From the NCBI RefSeq assembly GCF_002498065.1, contig NZ_DAFZ01000040.1:27088-91087 (forward strand): a stretch of DNA of 64,000 nucleotides, in the 5' to 3' direction. The position numbers and the translations under genes are program-made. Source of the stretch: Methanoculleus sp. UBA208 (lineage in GTDB: Archaea > Halobacteriota > Methanomicrobia > Methanomicrobiales > Methanoculleaceae). The notes beneath the pieces were generated by a model that was not told the origin of the DNA, ran no database searches, and worked only from the letters and a program-made list of their open reading frames with translations. Positions 16,310-24,777 of the stretch are shown piece after piece (positions within the stretch are counted from its first letter, which is position 1; each line of letters begins with the position of its first letter).

Positions 16310-18223
16310 TCAGAAGAGCAGCAAGGCGAGAATGAGCGCAGCGACGTACGCGGCCGGGTAGAACCAGACCATCACCCGGTCGATCCGCTCGGCGATCTCT
16401 TTCTCTGCCTCCGTCGCCAGCCATCTCAGGTAGAGGTTGTAGGCGACGGTTGCACCGGTGATGACGAAGGTGGCGACCAGGATGGTGTCAAGGAAGGTCA
16501 GGTAGCCGAGGTGCGGCAGGTCGCCGGCGATGGTGAAGTTGAACGCGATGAAGAGGAGCAGATTGGCGCTGGCTATCTCGGCCCGCTTGCCATAGTCCTT
16601 GAGGAGAAACGTGATGTAGGTCAGGATGATGATGATCAGGATGGGCAGCAGGATGCGGAGAATGTAGAAGGTCAGGTGACGGGCCGCCTCGAAGTGGAAT
16701 GAGTAGCGGGAGTTCTCGGTCGTGATCTCGACCGTGCTGATGTTGGTGTCGCTCGAGGTGATGTACCACTCCTCCTCCCCGAGCTGGGTGCCGACGGCGG
16801 TCTTCTCCGGCCAGGACTCATAAATGTAAAGTTCTTCAGGGTAGAGCGAGTCGATGCGGAGGTAGAAATCCTGGGTATCGAACGGGTAGGTCCTGAAGTT
16901 GAAGTCCGGTGCCTGCAGGGTCGTCCAGAAGTGCTCGAAGTAGGTGGCGGTGCCGTTGGGCTGCACCACGATGATCTGGTTCTGCGTCCAGCGCTGCGCC
17001 TGCTGGTTGTAGAGCGTAAACTCCGGCCACCGTGAACCCTCGGCCTCGACGAAATCGTCGATGCTTCGATAGATCTTGACCCGGCATCCGCATTCGTCCG
17101 GGCTGAATGTCAGGGCAGGGTCGGTCCATTCCATCCAGATATTTGCCACCGCGGCGAAGTTCTCGCTGACCTGGTCCACGCTGGTGATCTGGTCGAGTTG
17201 GACGCCGACCTTGACAGGAATGGGCTCCTGCAGGACGGGCCGGCCTCCGGGCGACTCGTTGCCCGCGAGCACGCCGGGGGCGTTCAGGCCGGTCAGCAGG
17301 CGGAAGTCTCCTGTCGTGTTGGCCCCGTTCAGCGGGCTTGAGAGCACCTCCAGCCGGTTGTTGCTGCTGGCGCCGGAGAAGGTGTACTGGAGCGTGGCGC
17401 TCGTCGTCCCCGTTGCGGGAGCCACCGCTGCGAGGGGCTTGCCGCCGTAGTCCCGCAGGACCATCGCCGGGGTCAGGTTCCCGGAGGTCGCTTCGATGAA
17501 GGCGTAGAAGGTGTCGTTCGTCTCTACCGGGCTCAAGGTGTAGAAGGTCGACGATATGTTGGCGGAGAGGTTCCCCGTCACCTCCCGGACGCCGACGCGC
17601 ATCTTCGAAGCCGAGGCATTCAGGATCGCGATGGTGGCTCCGGCCGGTTCGGCCTGGCCGGTCAGCACCTGCGGGGCGTCGATCCCGACCAGGAGGCGAT
17701 AGTCTCCGAAGGTCTGCTGGCGTTTTGCCGGGGAGCCGATCACGATCAGGAGATAGTCGCCGTCGGCGGGAATGCGGTGTTGCAGGGCGGAGTCGTAGGT
17801 GCCGTTCGTATCGTCGTTCCAGGCGAGGAAGTACCGGCCGGCAGTCTTCGGGATCACCCTGAGCGGGTCCTGCCCCGCTGCAAGCGAGCTGTTCACCTCG
17901 ATTGCGAATTCGTTACGCACCCGGCTCGTGTTGAGATCCGGGGTCGCTACGGCGAGGAACGGGTCAAGGTTTCCTGAGGTTCCCTCCGCATAGGCGTACA
18001 GGCTCTCTCCTGCCTGCAGGCCGGGGAGATCGTAGAAGATTGCCTGACCGGGCTCTATTCTCCCGGTCAGCTCCTGAACACCGGCATTCTCCTGCATCTG
18101 GGCGGTCGTGGTGCCCACCAGTACTGCGAGCAGGAGAGTCAGGAAGAGCGCTCTCCTTACTGCACGGGTTCGACCGTTCCGGCCTCCCGGTTCCCGCACC
18201 GGCCGACCGGTCCCGGCATGCAT
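16310..18223 (-). CDS. Pentameric ligand-gated ion channel with tandem N-terminal beta domains
   Basis: This 637-residue protein has a signal peptide (about 22-41), two related beta domains (about 48-185 and 213-322; compare AYAEGTSGNLDPFL with AFIEATSGNLTPAM), a ligand-binding domain (about 333-515) with the Pro-loop FRTYPFDTQDF (443-453), and four helices M1 517-541, M2 547-568, M3 573-599, M4 617-637. M2 and its flank (EIASANLLLFIAFNFTIAGD) match prokaryotic channels such as GLIC, and the Cys-loop disulfide is absent, as in prokaryotes. It should form a cell-surface pentamer that opens on ligand or pH. The extra domains resemble pre-peptidase C-terminal-type modules. Confidence 0.88.
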   Translation of the reverse strand: MHAGTGRPVREPGGRNGRTRAVRRALFLTLLLAVLVGTTTAQMQENAGVQELTGRIEPGQAIFYDLPGLQAGESLYAYAEGTSGNLDPFLAVATPDLNTSRVRNEFAIEVNSSLAAGQDPLRVIPKTAGRYFLAWNDDTNGTYDSALQHRIPADGDYLLIVIGSPAKRQQTFGDYRLLVGIDAPQVLTGQAEPAGATIAILNASASKMRVGVREVTGNLSANISSTFYTLSPVETNDTFYAFIEATSGNLTPAMVLRDYGGKPLAAVAPATGTTSATLQYTFSGASSNNRLEVLSSPLNGANTTGDFRLLTGLNAPGVLAGNESPGGRPVLQEPIPVKVGVQLDQITSVDQVSENFAAVANIWMEWTDPALTFSPDECGCRVKIYRSIDDFVEAEGSRWPEFTLYNQQAQRWTQNQIIVVQPNGTATYFEHFWTTLQAPDFNFRTYPFDTQDFYLRIDSLYPEELYIYESWPEKTAVGTQLGEEEWYITSSDTNISTVEITTENSRYSFHFEAARHLTFYILRILLPILIIIILTYITFLLKDYGKRAEIASANLLLFIAFNFTIAGDLPHLGYLTFLDTILVATFVITGATVAYNLYLRWLATEAEKEIAERIDRVMVWFYPAAYVAALILALLLF

Positions 18224-18379
18224 CAGGTCCGCTCCATCAACAGTCCAATCACCTCGTAGACGGCGTTTATGGGATCTTTTTGAGTTCGATCGCAGGGTTC
18301 GGCGGATTGCATTATTATTGCCGATATATTACATTTTGGGGCATGTAGCCTATCGCTCCGTGGAGGGTTTTTCAGGACT

Positions 18380-19396
18380 TCAAACATCCCCGGACTGCTC
18401 CATCAGTATCGCCATCCATCGTGTCTCTTCCGAACCCGACAGCACCGCCTTTACGAGAAGCGTCAGAGGAGCTGCCAGAAACAGTCCCGGGACGCCGAGC
18501 ACCAGTGTCCAGCCGAGGACCGAGAGTATGATCGCCAGTGGGGAGATTCGGAGCGCCCGCTCGGCAGGGTACGGCAGGAGGAAGCGGCGGGCGAGAACGT
18601 CGATGATAGAGATGCCGACCGCAACGGCAAGTGCCCCCGGGAGGCCGTGCTGGAGCCAGGCAAGCCCCATAGGGGGCACCGATGCGATAGGCAGTCCGAA
18701 GTAGGGGATGTAGCCGAGCACGACGATCAGGACCGCCCAGAGCGCCGGGGCGTCGATCCCGAGGAGCAGCAGGAGAATCGCGACAGCGATACCGGTCGCA
18801 AGCCCGCTTTTGGTGCGCAAAGACGCATATGCAACCAGATCACTCGCGGAGCGGTTGAGTTCCGCCATAGCGTCGGATCCCAGGCTTTGCACGAGTTTCC
18901 CCCGGAAAGAGGCTACCTCCAGGAGCATGAGGACGGTTACAATCAGGATGACCAGAAAATCGATGGCCAGGACAGAGAGTTCGGCGAGAATCTCCCAGAG
19001 CGGCGGGATAACCATGGAGCCGTTCGGTGATTCGGGCGGTTGTACCGATACCGGAATTCCCAGGTCTGCAAACCACGACTGCAGCCCCACAAGCTGTGCT
19101 CGCAGAAGGTCCTGGTAGGCAGGCAGCGCGCTGTCGAGTTCGACAAGCGACAGGCTCAGGAGTGCGACGAGCAGCAGGGCAACACCGGCAATCACCCCGA
19201 TCATCGCCAGCGCCCCTGCCACCCGGGGCAGCCCGCGCTCTTCCAGGCGATGCACGGTCGGCGTGACGACGACAGCCAGGATGAACCCGACGAGCACCGG
19301 GCTTACAACCGCGGCGCCGAGGTGCATGCCGGTGACGACGACGGCAGCGACGATGACAACCCGGGTGAGGGATTCGAGGCGGGCCGGAGCGGGCAT
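18380..19396 (-). CDS. AI-2E family transporter (first copy)
   Basis: This 338-residue membrane protein has about eight hydrophobic segments, the GYIPYFGLP segment in the second half and a C-terminal cytoplasmic tail, matching the AI-2E/PerM family. In bacteria members export autoinducer-2 or act as Na+/H+ antiporters; the archaeal role is unknown. A second copy is at 23701-24729 with the same neighbours in mirrored context (SpoIIAA-like gene upstream). Both end near the phrase EETRW. Confidence 0.85.
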   Translation of the reverse strand: MPAPARLESLTRVVIVAAVVVTGMHLGAAVVSPVLVGFILAVVVTPTVHRLEERGLPRVAGALAMIGVIAGVALLLVALLSLSLVELDSALPAYQDLLRAQLVGLQSWFADLGIPVSVQPPESPNGSMVIPPLWEILAELSVLAIDFLVILIVTVLMLLEVASFRGKLVQSLGSDAMAELNRSASDLVAYASLRTKSGLATGIAVAILLLLLGIDAPALWAVLIVVLGYIPYFGLPIASVPPMGLAWLQHGLPGALAVAVGISIIDVLARRFLLPYPAERALRISPLAIILSVLGWTLVLGVPGLFLAAPLTLLVKAVLSGSEETRWMAILMEQSGDV

Positions 19397-19459
19397 GGCT
19401 ACCTCCCTCCTGCAGATACGACCGTCATTAGGGGGCTGTCCATTCCGGAATCTCCGGAC

Positions 19460-19594
19460 CTACGATCCCGGGAGCTGCTTTTTGGCCTGGAACTCTTCCT
19501 CGGTGATGATCCCTTTATCCCGAAGCCCGGCAAGTCTCTCCAGCTCGTCGATGTAGGATGGTTCTGCAGGCTGCGGAGCCTGCTCTTTCGCCAT
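19460..19594 (-). CDS. SHOCT-domain small protein
   Basis: From ATG 19594 this is a 44-residue protein consisting of a SHOCT motif (YIDELERLAGLRDKGIITEE, then EFQAKKQ). SHOCT domains are short helical units usually appended to membrane or regulatory proteins to promote oligomerisation. A TTG at 19648, directly after the stop of the SpoIIAA-like gene, would give a 62-residue version and is a plausible alternative start. Confidence 0.7.
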   Translation of the reverse strand: MAKEQAPQPAEPSYIDELERLAGLRDKGIITEEEFQAKKQLPGS

Positions 19595-19652
19595 GCCCGC
19601 CTCGATTGCGGCCACGTCTGGATCGGTCGAAGGAGGGCGGCTACCCAAAACC

Positions 19653-20045
19653 TCATTCAGGGACCGGGAGGACCACGAGCCCTTCCCGGAGCCAGCCCCA
19701 GGCGTCCCGGAGACGGTTCTCCGGGAAGTAGCGCACGTCGATCCCGGTAAAACCGACAAAAAGCCCCGGCAGGTGGTTCATCCATTCCCGCCACCGTTCT
19801 CCGCCGACGACGGCGATCCGGTCGACCTGCTCCAGCCCCGGCCACTGCCTGAAGGCATCCCAGCCCTCTCCCGGCCTCCAGCTGCGGAACCCCTCGATCT
19901 TTAAGAGGATCCGGACGTTGCGGTGGTTCTGCATAGCTCGTTCGAGTTCCGGGATCAGAATGGTGGCATAGTCGCTCTCGCTCAACTTCCCGTCGAACCG
20001 GAACCCGAGAACACTTCCTGAACTTTCCTTCATCCGGTCAAGCAT
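19653..20045 (-). CDS. SpoIIAA-like (STAS/SEC14-type) protein, copy 1
   Basis: Starting at ATG 20045 the protein has 130 residues and is a SpoIIAA-like fold: FRFDGKLSESDY, then VDRIAVVGGERW and EWMNHLPGLFVGFTGIDVRY. It shares nearly the entire C-terminal core with the 22574-22975 protein. These soluble proteins are thought to bind lipids or membrane partners. Upstream ATG codons (to 20192) would add unstructured residues overlapping the cardiolipin synthase region and are rejected. It is transcribed toward the SHOCT and AI-2E genes. Confidence 0.82.
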   Translation of the reverse strand: MLDRMKESSGSVLGFRFDGKLSESDYATILIPELERAMQNHRNVRILLKIEGFRSWRPGEGWDAFRQWPGLEQVDRIAVVGGERWREWMNHLPGLFVGFTGIDVRYFPENRLRDAWGWLREGLVVLPVPE

Positions 20046-20173
20046 GGGTGCCCCTATGGGCCTCCAAAGAAAAAAAGGTATGGCTGGTCGGCGGTGGTAC
20101 GCCGGTGGGTATATGTATATACCCCTGTGCGTGATAGGCGGCAATATCCTGTCGCGGCAGGGGGGTCTTTTAA

Positions 20174-21607
20174 ATGGAGCTGGAACTCTCAATAGGGTTC
20201 ATCCTGGCCCTCAATATCATATTCGCCGTCACGATCGTCTTCTTCGAGCGGAGAAACCCGACAGCGACGACGGCCTGGCTGATGGTCCTCTTCTTCCTGC
20301 CGCCCGTCGGTTTTGTGCTCTACCTGCTCCTCGGGCAGAACTACACCCGGCAGAGGATGTTCGTCGTCAAGGAGCAGGAAGATCGCTGTTTCCTCCAGGA
20401 GACCTTCGAGGAGCAGCACCGTGCGCTCGCAGCTCGCCGCCACTCGTTCACCACCCCGGAGGCGGAGGAGTTCCGCGACGTGATCTTCCTCCTCCTCCGG
20501 AACAACCGGGCGTGCCTGACCGATGGGAACCGGGTCGACGTCTACACCCGGGGTGAGGATAAGTTCGACGCACTCTTTGCCGCGATCCGCATGGCACGCA
20601 ACCACATCCACCTGGAGTATTTCGTCATCAACGACGACGACCTCGGGCGGGCGGTTGTCCACGCCCTCGCACAGAAGGCGCGGGAGGGCGTCGAGGTCCG
20701 CCTCCTCTTCGATGCGATGGGGTCCCGGGCCGGGGGCGGGTCGCGGGCGGCTTTTGAGGAACTGACGGACGCCGGCGGGAAGATCGGGGTCTTCTTCCCC
20801 TCTATCTTCCGGGTCAACTACCGCAACCACAGAAAGATTGCCGTCATCGACGGGACCGTGGGGTTCATCGGCGGGTTCAACATCGGGGATGATTATCTCG
20901 GGAAAGGGCCGCTCGGCCGCTGGCGCGACACCGCCGTCCGGATCACGGGAGAGGCCGCCCGGATGCTCCAGCTCCGGTTCTTCCTCGACTGGAACTACGC
21001 AACCGGCGAGCACTCGCGCCTCGAGGCGCGCTACTTCCCCGACGGGGACGTTCCCGGCACGACGCCCATCCAGATCGTCTCCGGCGGCCCGGATACCCGG
21101 TGGAACCCGATAAAGGAGGGGTATCTCAAGCTTATCAACTCCGCCCGGGAGTCGGTCTACATCCAGACGCCCTACTTCATACCGGACGAGAGCGTCACCG
21201 ACGCCCTGCGCCTCGCGGCGCTCTCCGGGGTCGACGTCCGGATCATGATCCCCTGCAGGCCCGATCACCCGTTCGTCTACTGGGCGACCCTCTCGTTCAT
21301 CGGCGACCTGCTTGATGCCGGGGTCCGGGCCTACACCTACGACGACGGGTTCCTCCACGCTAAGACGATCGTCGTCGACAAAAAAGCGGGTTCGGTCGGG
21401 AGCGCGAACTGGGACGTCCGGAGTTTCCGGCTGAACTTCGAGGCAAACGCCTTCTTCTACGATGCAGCCGTCGGGGCCGATCTTGCTCGGGCGTTCGAGG
21501 AAGATCTCGCCCTCTCCACCGAGATCACACCGGAGGACTACCAGGCACGGTCCCGGAGGGTCCGGGTGAAGGAGTCGGTCTCCCGTCTCTTCTCGCCGCT
21601 CGGGTGA
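20174..21607 (+). CDS. cls: Cardiolipin synthase-type phospholipase D family protein
   Basis: This 477-residue protein has two N-terminal transmembrane helices (LSIGFILALNIIFAVTIVFF and TAWLMVLFFLPPVGFVLYLL) followed by two PLD catalytic halves: His219-Lys221-Asp226 and His395-Lys397-Asp402. The layout and length match bacterial cardiolipin synthases, which condense phosphatidyl groups at the membrane. Archaea make cardiolipin-like glycerophospholipids, so an archaetidylglycerol-based reaction is likely (inferred). It is the only plus-strand gene of this island and diverges from the SpoIIAA-like gene. Confidence 0.9.
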   Translation: MELELSIGFILALNIIFAVTIVFFERRNPTATTAWLMVLFFLPPVGFVLYLLLGQNYTRQRMFVVKEQEDRCFLQETFEEQHRALAARRHSFTTPEAEEFRDVIFLLLRNNRACLTDGNRVDVYTRGEDKFDALFAAIRMARNHIHLEYFVINDDDLGRAVVHALAQKAREGVEVRLLFDAMGSRAGGGSRAAFEELTDAGGKIGVFFPSIFRVNYRNHRKIAVIDGTVGFIGGFNIGDDYLGKGPLGRWRDTAVRITGEAARMLQLRFFLDWNYATGEHSRLEARYFPDGDVPGTTPIQIVSGGPDTRWNPIKEGYLKLINSARESVYIQTPYFIPDESVTDALRLAALSGVDVRIMIPCRPDHPFVYWATLSFIGDLLDAGVRAYTYDDGFLHAKTIVVDKKAGSVGSANWDVRSFRLNFEANAFFYDAAVGADLARAFEEDLALSTEITPEDYQARSRRVRVKESVSRLFSPLG

Positions 21608-21613
21608 GATCCT

Positions 21614-22480
21614 TCACCGGTTCAGCCGGCCCTGGACGAACTTCCTGATCCGGGGGAGGCTCTGTTCCCAGCGGGCCTGGAGGATGGGGACGGTGTAGGG
21701 GAGGTGGTGCGGGAGGACCGCGGTCCCCATCACCGCCTTCTCGACGAGCGGGCGTTCACGGCCGATGACGACCGTCTTTCTCGCCCGGATGGCGTCCAGG
21801 AGCTCTTCCACGGTATCGGCCTCGGCGCAGGTGACGACTCCGCCGAGCTCGTGAAGGAGGTGGCCGTCGGTCCCGCCGGTCCGCCCGAGACCGTGGGTGA
21901 CGGCGAGCCCGGCCGCTCTCAGGTTGTGGGACCGGGCCATCCCGCCGCAGATCACCTCGAGGGCGTCGAGGCGCGAGAAGACTTCTTCGCCGATGCACGC
22001 GCCGGCGACGCACCGCTCGACCCCCCGGTTCAAGAAGGCGTAGCCGCAGGGGTGCGCTTCGGCGGCGATGCAGGCGTAGCCCTCCCGGCGATCGAGGATA
22101 TCTGGTGTATCGAGGCGTATCGCGGTGAAAGGTCCGTTCCTTCTGTTTCTCTCGACGTGGCGCCGGTAGAAGTCTTTGAGGTCGGACGCCGAGTAAAAGT
22201 AGAGGAGGATGTGCGGCCCGTCGTTGGCGCTGACCTCGATCCCGGGAACGAGGGGAACCCGGATTCCCTGCCGCTGTGCCTCAGCCACGCCGCCGATCTG
22301 GTTGTGGTCGGTGATCGCAAGCCCGACTCCCCGCCGGGCCGCGAGTTTCAGCGCGTCCCGCACGCGGGTGGCGGAGTCGGAGTGCCGGGTGTGGAAGTGG
22401 AGGTCCGCCGGGAGAAGATCGAGCCGCCGAATCTCTTTCGGCAGGGGTTTCTCGAATATAATATCCTTATAATAGCGCAT
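21614..22480 (-). CDS. PHP-domain metallo-phosphoesterase-like protein
   Basis: This 288-residue protein begins its PHP domain with LPADLHFHTRHSDS (metal-binding His28 and His30), then ITDHNQIGG, PGIEVS and a late GTDGH motif, the standard set for trinuclear metal PHP phosphoesterases. Substrates in the family range from nucleotides to histidinol phosphate; none can be assigned here. It converges with the cardiolipin synthase gene and is co-oriented with the second SpoIIAA-like gene. Confidence 0.85.
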   Translation of the reverse strand: MRYYKDIIFEKPLPKEIRRLDLLPADLHFHTRHSDSATRVRDALKLAARRGVGLAITDHNQIGGVAEAQRQGIRVPLVPGIEVSANDGPHILLYFYSASDLKDFYRRHVERNRRNGPFTAIRLDTPDILDRREGYACIAAEAHPCGYAFLNRGVERCVAGACIGEEVFSRLDALEVICGGMARSHNLRAAGLAVTHGLGRTGGTDGHLLHELGGVVTCAEADTVEELLDAIRARKTVVIGRERPLVEKAVMGTAVLPHHLPYTVPILQARWEQSLPRIRKFVQGRLNR

Positions 22481-22573
22481 GGGATCGCTGTCTGCCTGAT
22501 CACCGATGGGTCGCGGGGGATGAAAAAGGGTTGCCCGTTCCCCCGGGAGGGAGTCGTTCGCGCCCCGATGCCG

Positions 22574-22975
22574 CTATCCCATCCCAACAGCGGCCTCCTC
22601 GGCGGCCACCGGCTCCCGCAGCCAGTCGAGGGCTGCCGCCAGGTGGTCGTCGGTGAAGTAGCGCACGTCTATCCCGGTAAAGCCCACAAAGAGTCCCGGC
22701 AGGTGGTTCATCCACTCTTCCCACTTCTCCCCGCCGACGATCGCAATCCGGTCGACCTTCTCCATCCCCGGCCAGTCCTTGAGGTTCTCCCAGTGCCCGT
22801 GCGACTTCCAGCCGTGGAAGTTCACGATATGAAAGAGTATCCGGAGGGTCGGGTGGCTTCTCTCCGCCTCCTCAAGCGCCGGGATCAGTGTCCCGTCGTA
22901 GCCTTTTGCCGTCATCTCGCCGTCGAACCGGAACCCGACGACGTCTCCCGAACCTGTTGCCATCTTCTCAAGCAT
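22574..22975 (-). CDS. SpoIIAA-like protein, copy 2
   Basis: This 133-residue protein is a paralogue of the 19653-20045 gene. The halves around VDRIAIVGGEKWEEWMNHLP and GLFVGFTGIDVRYF are nearly identical, while N- and C-termini diverge, suggesting an old duplication with the core retained by selection or gene conversion. The product is cytosolic and probably membrane-associated. It lies between the PHP gene and the DUF1269 gene. Confidence 0.82.
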   Translation of the reverse strand: MLEKMATGSGDVVGFRFDGEMTAKGYDGTLIPALEEAERSHPTLRILFHIVNFHGWKSHGHWENLKDWPGMEKVDRIAIVGGEKWEEWMNHLPGLFVGFTGIDVRYFTDDHLAAALDWLREPVAAEEAAVGMG

Positions 22976-23094
22976 GGCGCCCCCTCTCCGGGGCGAATGA
23001 GAAAAAGGTTCCGGCCGTCACCCGGCCGGCCCCCCGCATGCTGCTCTCCGTGGGGCTGCCGTACCGGGGAGGGCAACCGCCTTCACCCGGCCGC

Positions 23095-23616
23095 TCACGC
23101 GGTGGGTGGCGGAACCTCGGCCGTCGCCGCCGTCCCGGCACCGAAGGCGTCGCGGAGGTTCGCTTCCTCCGTCTCCGAGAGCGACGTCCGGATGACATGG
23201 CCCCCGTACTCTTTGATGGCGTCGACCACCTTGTCCGGCGTCATCTTCTTAACGAGCAGGAAGATCGCGGAGTTGCCCGGCTTGACGTTCTCCGCGACTT
23301 CTTTGATGAACCTGTCGTCGATGCCGTAGTCGGAGAAACGCCCGGCGAGTGCCCCGGCGATCGCGCCGATGGCGAGCCCGAAGATCGGCGCGAAGAAGAT
23401 CAGGCCGATCAGCAGTCCCCAGAAGGCGCCCGAGAGCGCCCCCATGCCGGCCAGGTTGGTGGCCTGCTTGATCTCGGTCTTCCCGTCCCGGTGGTGGACG
23501 ACGACCACCAGGTCCTCCAGTTCGATGGTGTGCTCCTTTGTCAGGTCGACAAGCCTGTCCCTGACCCTGAACGCGGTTTCTTCGCCATCGTAGGCGATGG
23601 CAATCAGATCGCTCAT
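23095..23616 (-). CDS. DUF1269 membrane-associated protein
   Basis: This 173-residue protein starts MSDLIAIAYDGEETAFRVRD and has a central Gly/Ala-rich hydrophobic hairpin (GLLIGLIFFAPIFGLAIGAI) as in DUF1269 proteins, flanked by soluble halves. A C-terminal acidic tail (LRDAFGAG then TAEVPPPTA) follows. The family is often linked to membrane stress genes in bacteria and archaea, though no biochemical role is known. It is part of the minus-strand run with the SpoIIAA-like and AI-2E genes. A TATA-like tatataatt lies upstream near 23650-23670. Confidence 0.8.
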   Translation of the reverse strand: MSDLIAIAYDGEETAFRVRDRLVDLTKEHTIELEDLVVVVHHRDGKTEIKQATNLAGMGALSGAFWGLLIGLIFFAPIFGLAIGAIAGALAGRFSDYGIDDRFIKEVAENVKPGNSAIFLLVKKMTPDKVVDAIKEYGGHVIRTSLSETEEANLRDAFGAGTAATAEVPPPTA

Positions 23617-23700
23617 ATATCCTCCACTGCAATTGGCATGCAGCCGAAAATATAATTGAGGCTATATATTTCCTGCGGTCGGCCCGGTGCAGGGCGCGGC

Positions 23701-24729
23701 CTACTCCTCCCGGCCCCCGTTGCCCATCATCTCTCCAATCCACCGGGTCTCCTCCCAGCTCTCGAGGAGGAGCTTCACCGCGATCGTCAGCGGTATGGCG
23801 AGGAAAATCCCGACCGCCCCAAGGACGAATCCCCAGAAGACGACGGAGAAGAGGACGACGAACGGCGAGAGGTTGAGTTCCCGCCCGGCCATCCGGGGAA
23901 GGACGAGGTTCTCGGCGGCGGCGTCGATGAGGGCGATGACGACGATGACGGTTATAGCCCCTGCCGGCCCGAACTCGATGAGAGCGAGGAGGGTGGGCGG
24001 GATCGCGGCTGCAGCGAGGCCGATGTAGGGGACATAGCTCAGGACGAAGGCGATGAACCCCCAGAGCACCGCAAAGTCGACCCCGAGGAGGGTGAGGAAG
24101 AGCCCGGTCCCGACGCCGGTGATCAGGTTCACCTTCGTCCTGACCACCACGTAATCGATGAGGATCCGGCCCGACTGCGAGAAGTGCCGGTAGAGTGAGC
24201 TCGCCGGTCCCAGGCGCCGCGCGAGGGCAGCCTTGAGCCGCGGCCCCTCAAGGAGAAGAAACCCGATCCCGACGAAGACGAGAAAGATGTCGAAGGTGAT
24301 GCTCCCGACCTGCCGGGCGAGCCCGGCCGCCTGCTGGATCACGAACCCCTGGTCGACGTAGTCCCATACCGTGAAGCTGCCGGGGTCGATGCCGTAATCG
24401 GTGAGGACGGCCGCCTGCGCCTCGAGGCTCGCCTGGTACTGCGGCAGGGATCGGATAAACCCGGTGAAGGCCGCACCGAGGAAGGCGAGCGCCCCGACGA
24501 GGATCCCGATGAGTCCCACGACCACCGTACCGGCGGCGATGACCGGGGGCACTCCCCGGCGTCTCAGCCATGTCATGACGGGCGCGGTGATCATGGCGAA
24601 GAAGACGGCGACGAGGAACGGGCCGAGGATCGGGGTGGCTACCCGGATCCCCGCGAGCACGATGACGACCGCCGCCCCGACGATAGCGATACGGGCAGGG
24701 GGAGGGAGGCTCTCGGCGGTCATATCCAC
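23701..24729 (-). CDS. AI-2E family transporter (second copy)
   Basis: This 342-residue membrane protein is a paralogue of 18380-19396, with the shared GFIAFVLSYVPYIGLA segment, a long periplasmic-type loop (YQASLEAQAAVLTDYGIDPG) and an ending EETRWIGEMM. As with the first copy, solute export or ion antiport are possible functions. It follows the SulP transporter gene by 48 bases in the same orientation and may share its promoter region. Confidence 0.85.
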   Translation of the reverse strand: MDMTAESLPPPARIAIVGAAVVIVLAGIRVATPILGPFLVAVFFAMITAPVMTWLRRRGVPPVIAAGTVVVGLIGILVGALAFLGAAFTGFIRSLPQYQASLEAQAAVLTDYGIDPGSFTVWDYVDQGFVIQQAAGLARQVGSITFDIFLVFVGIGFLLLEGPRLKAALARRLGPASSLYRHFSQSGRILIDYVVVRTKVNLITGVGTGLFLTLLGVDFAVLWGFIAFVLSYVPYIGLAAAAIPPTLLALIEFGPAGAITVIVVIALIDAAAENLVLPRMAGRELNLSPFVVLFSVVFWGFVLGAVGIFLAIPLTIAVKLLLESWEETRWIGEMMGNGGREE

Positions 24730-24777
24730 GAGGAAGGTATGGGCGCTCCCGAAAGAAAGAGTTTTCCGGGCGAGGTC

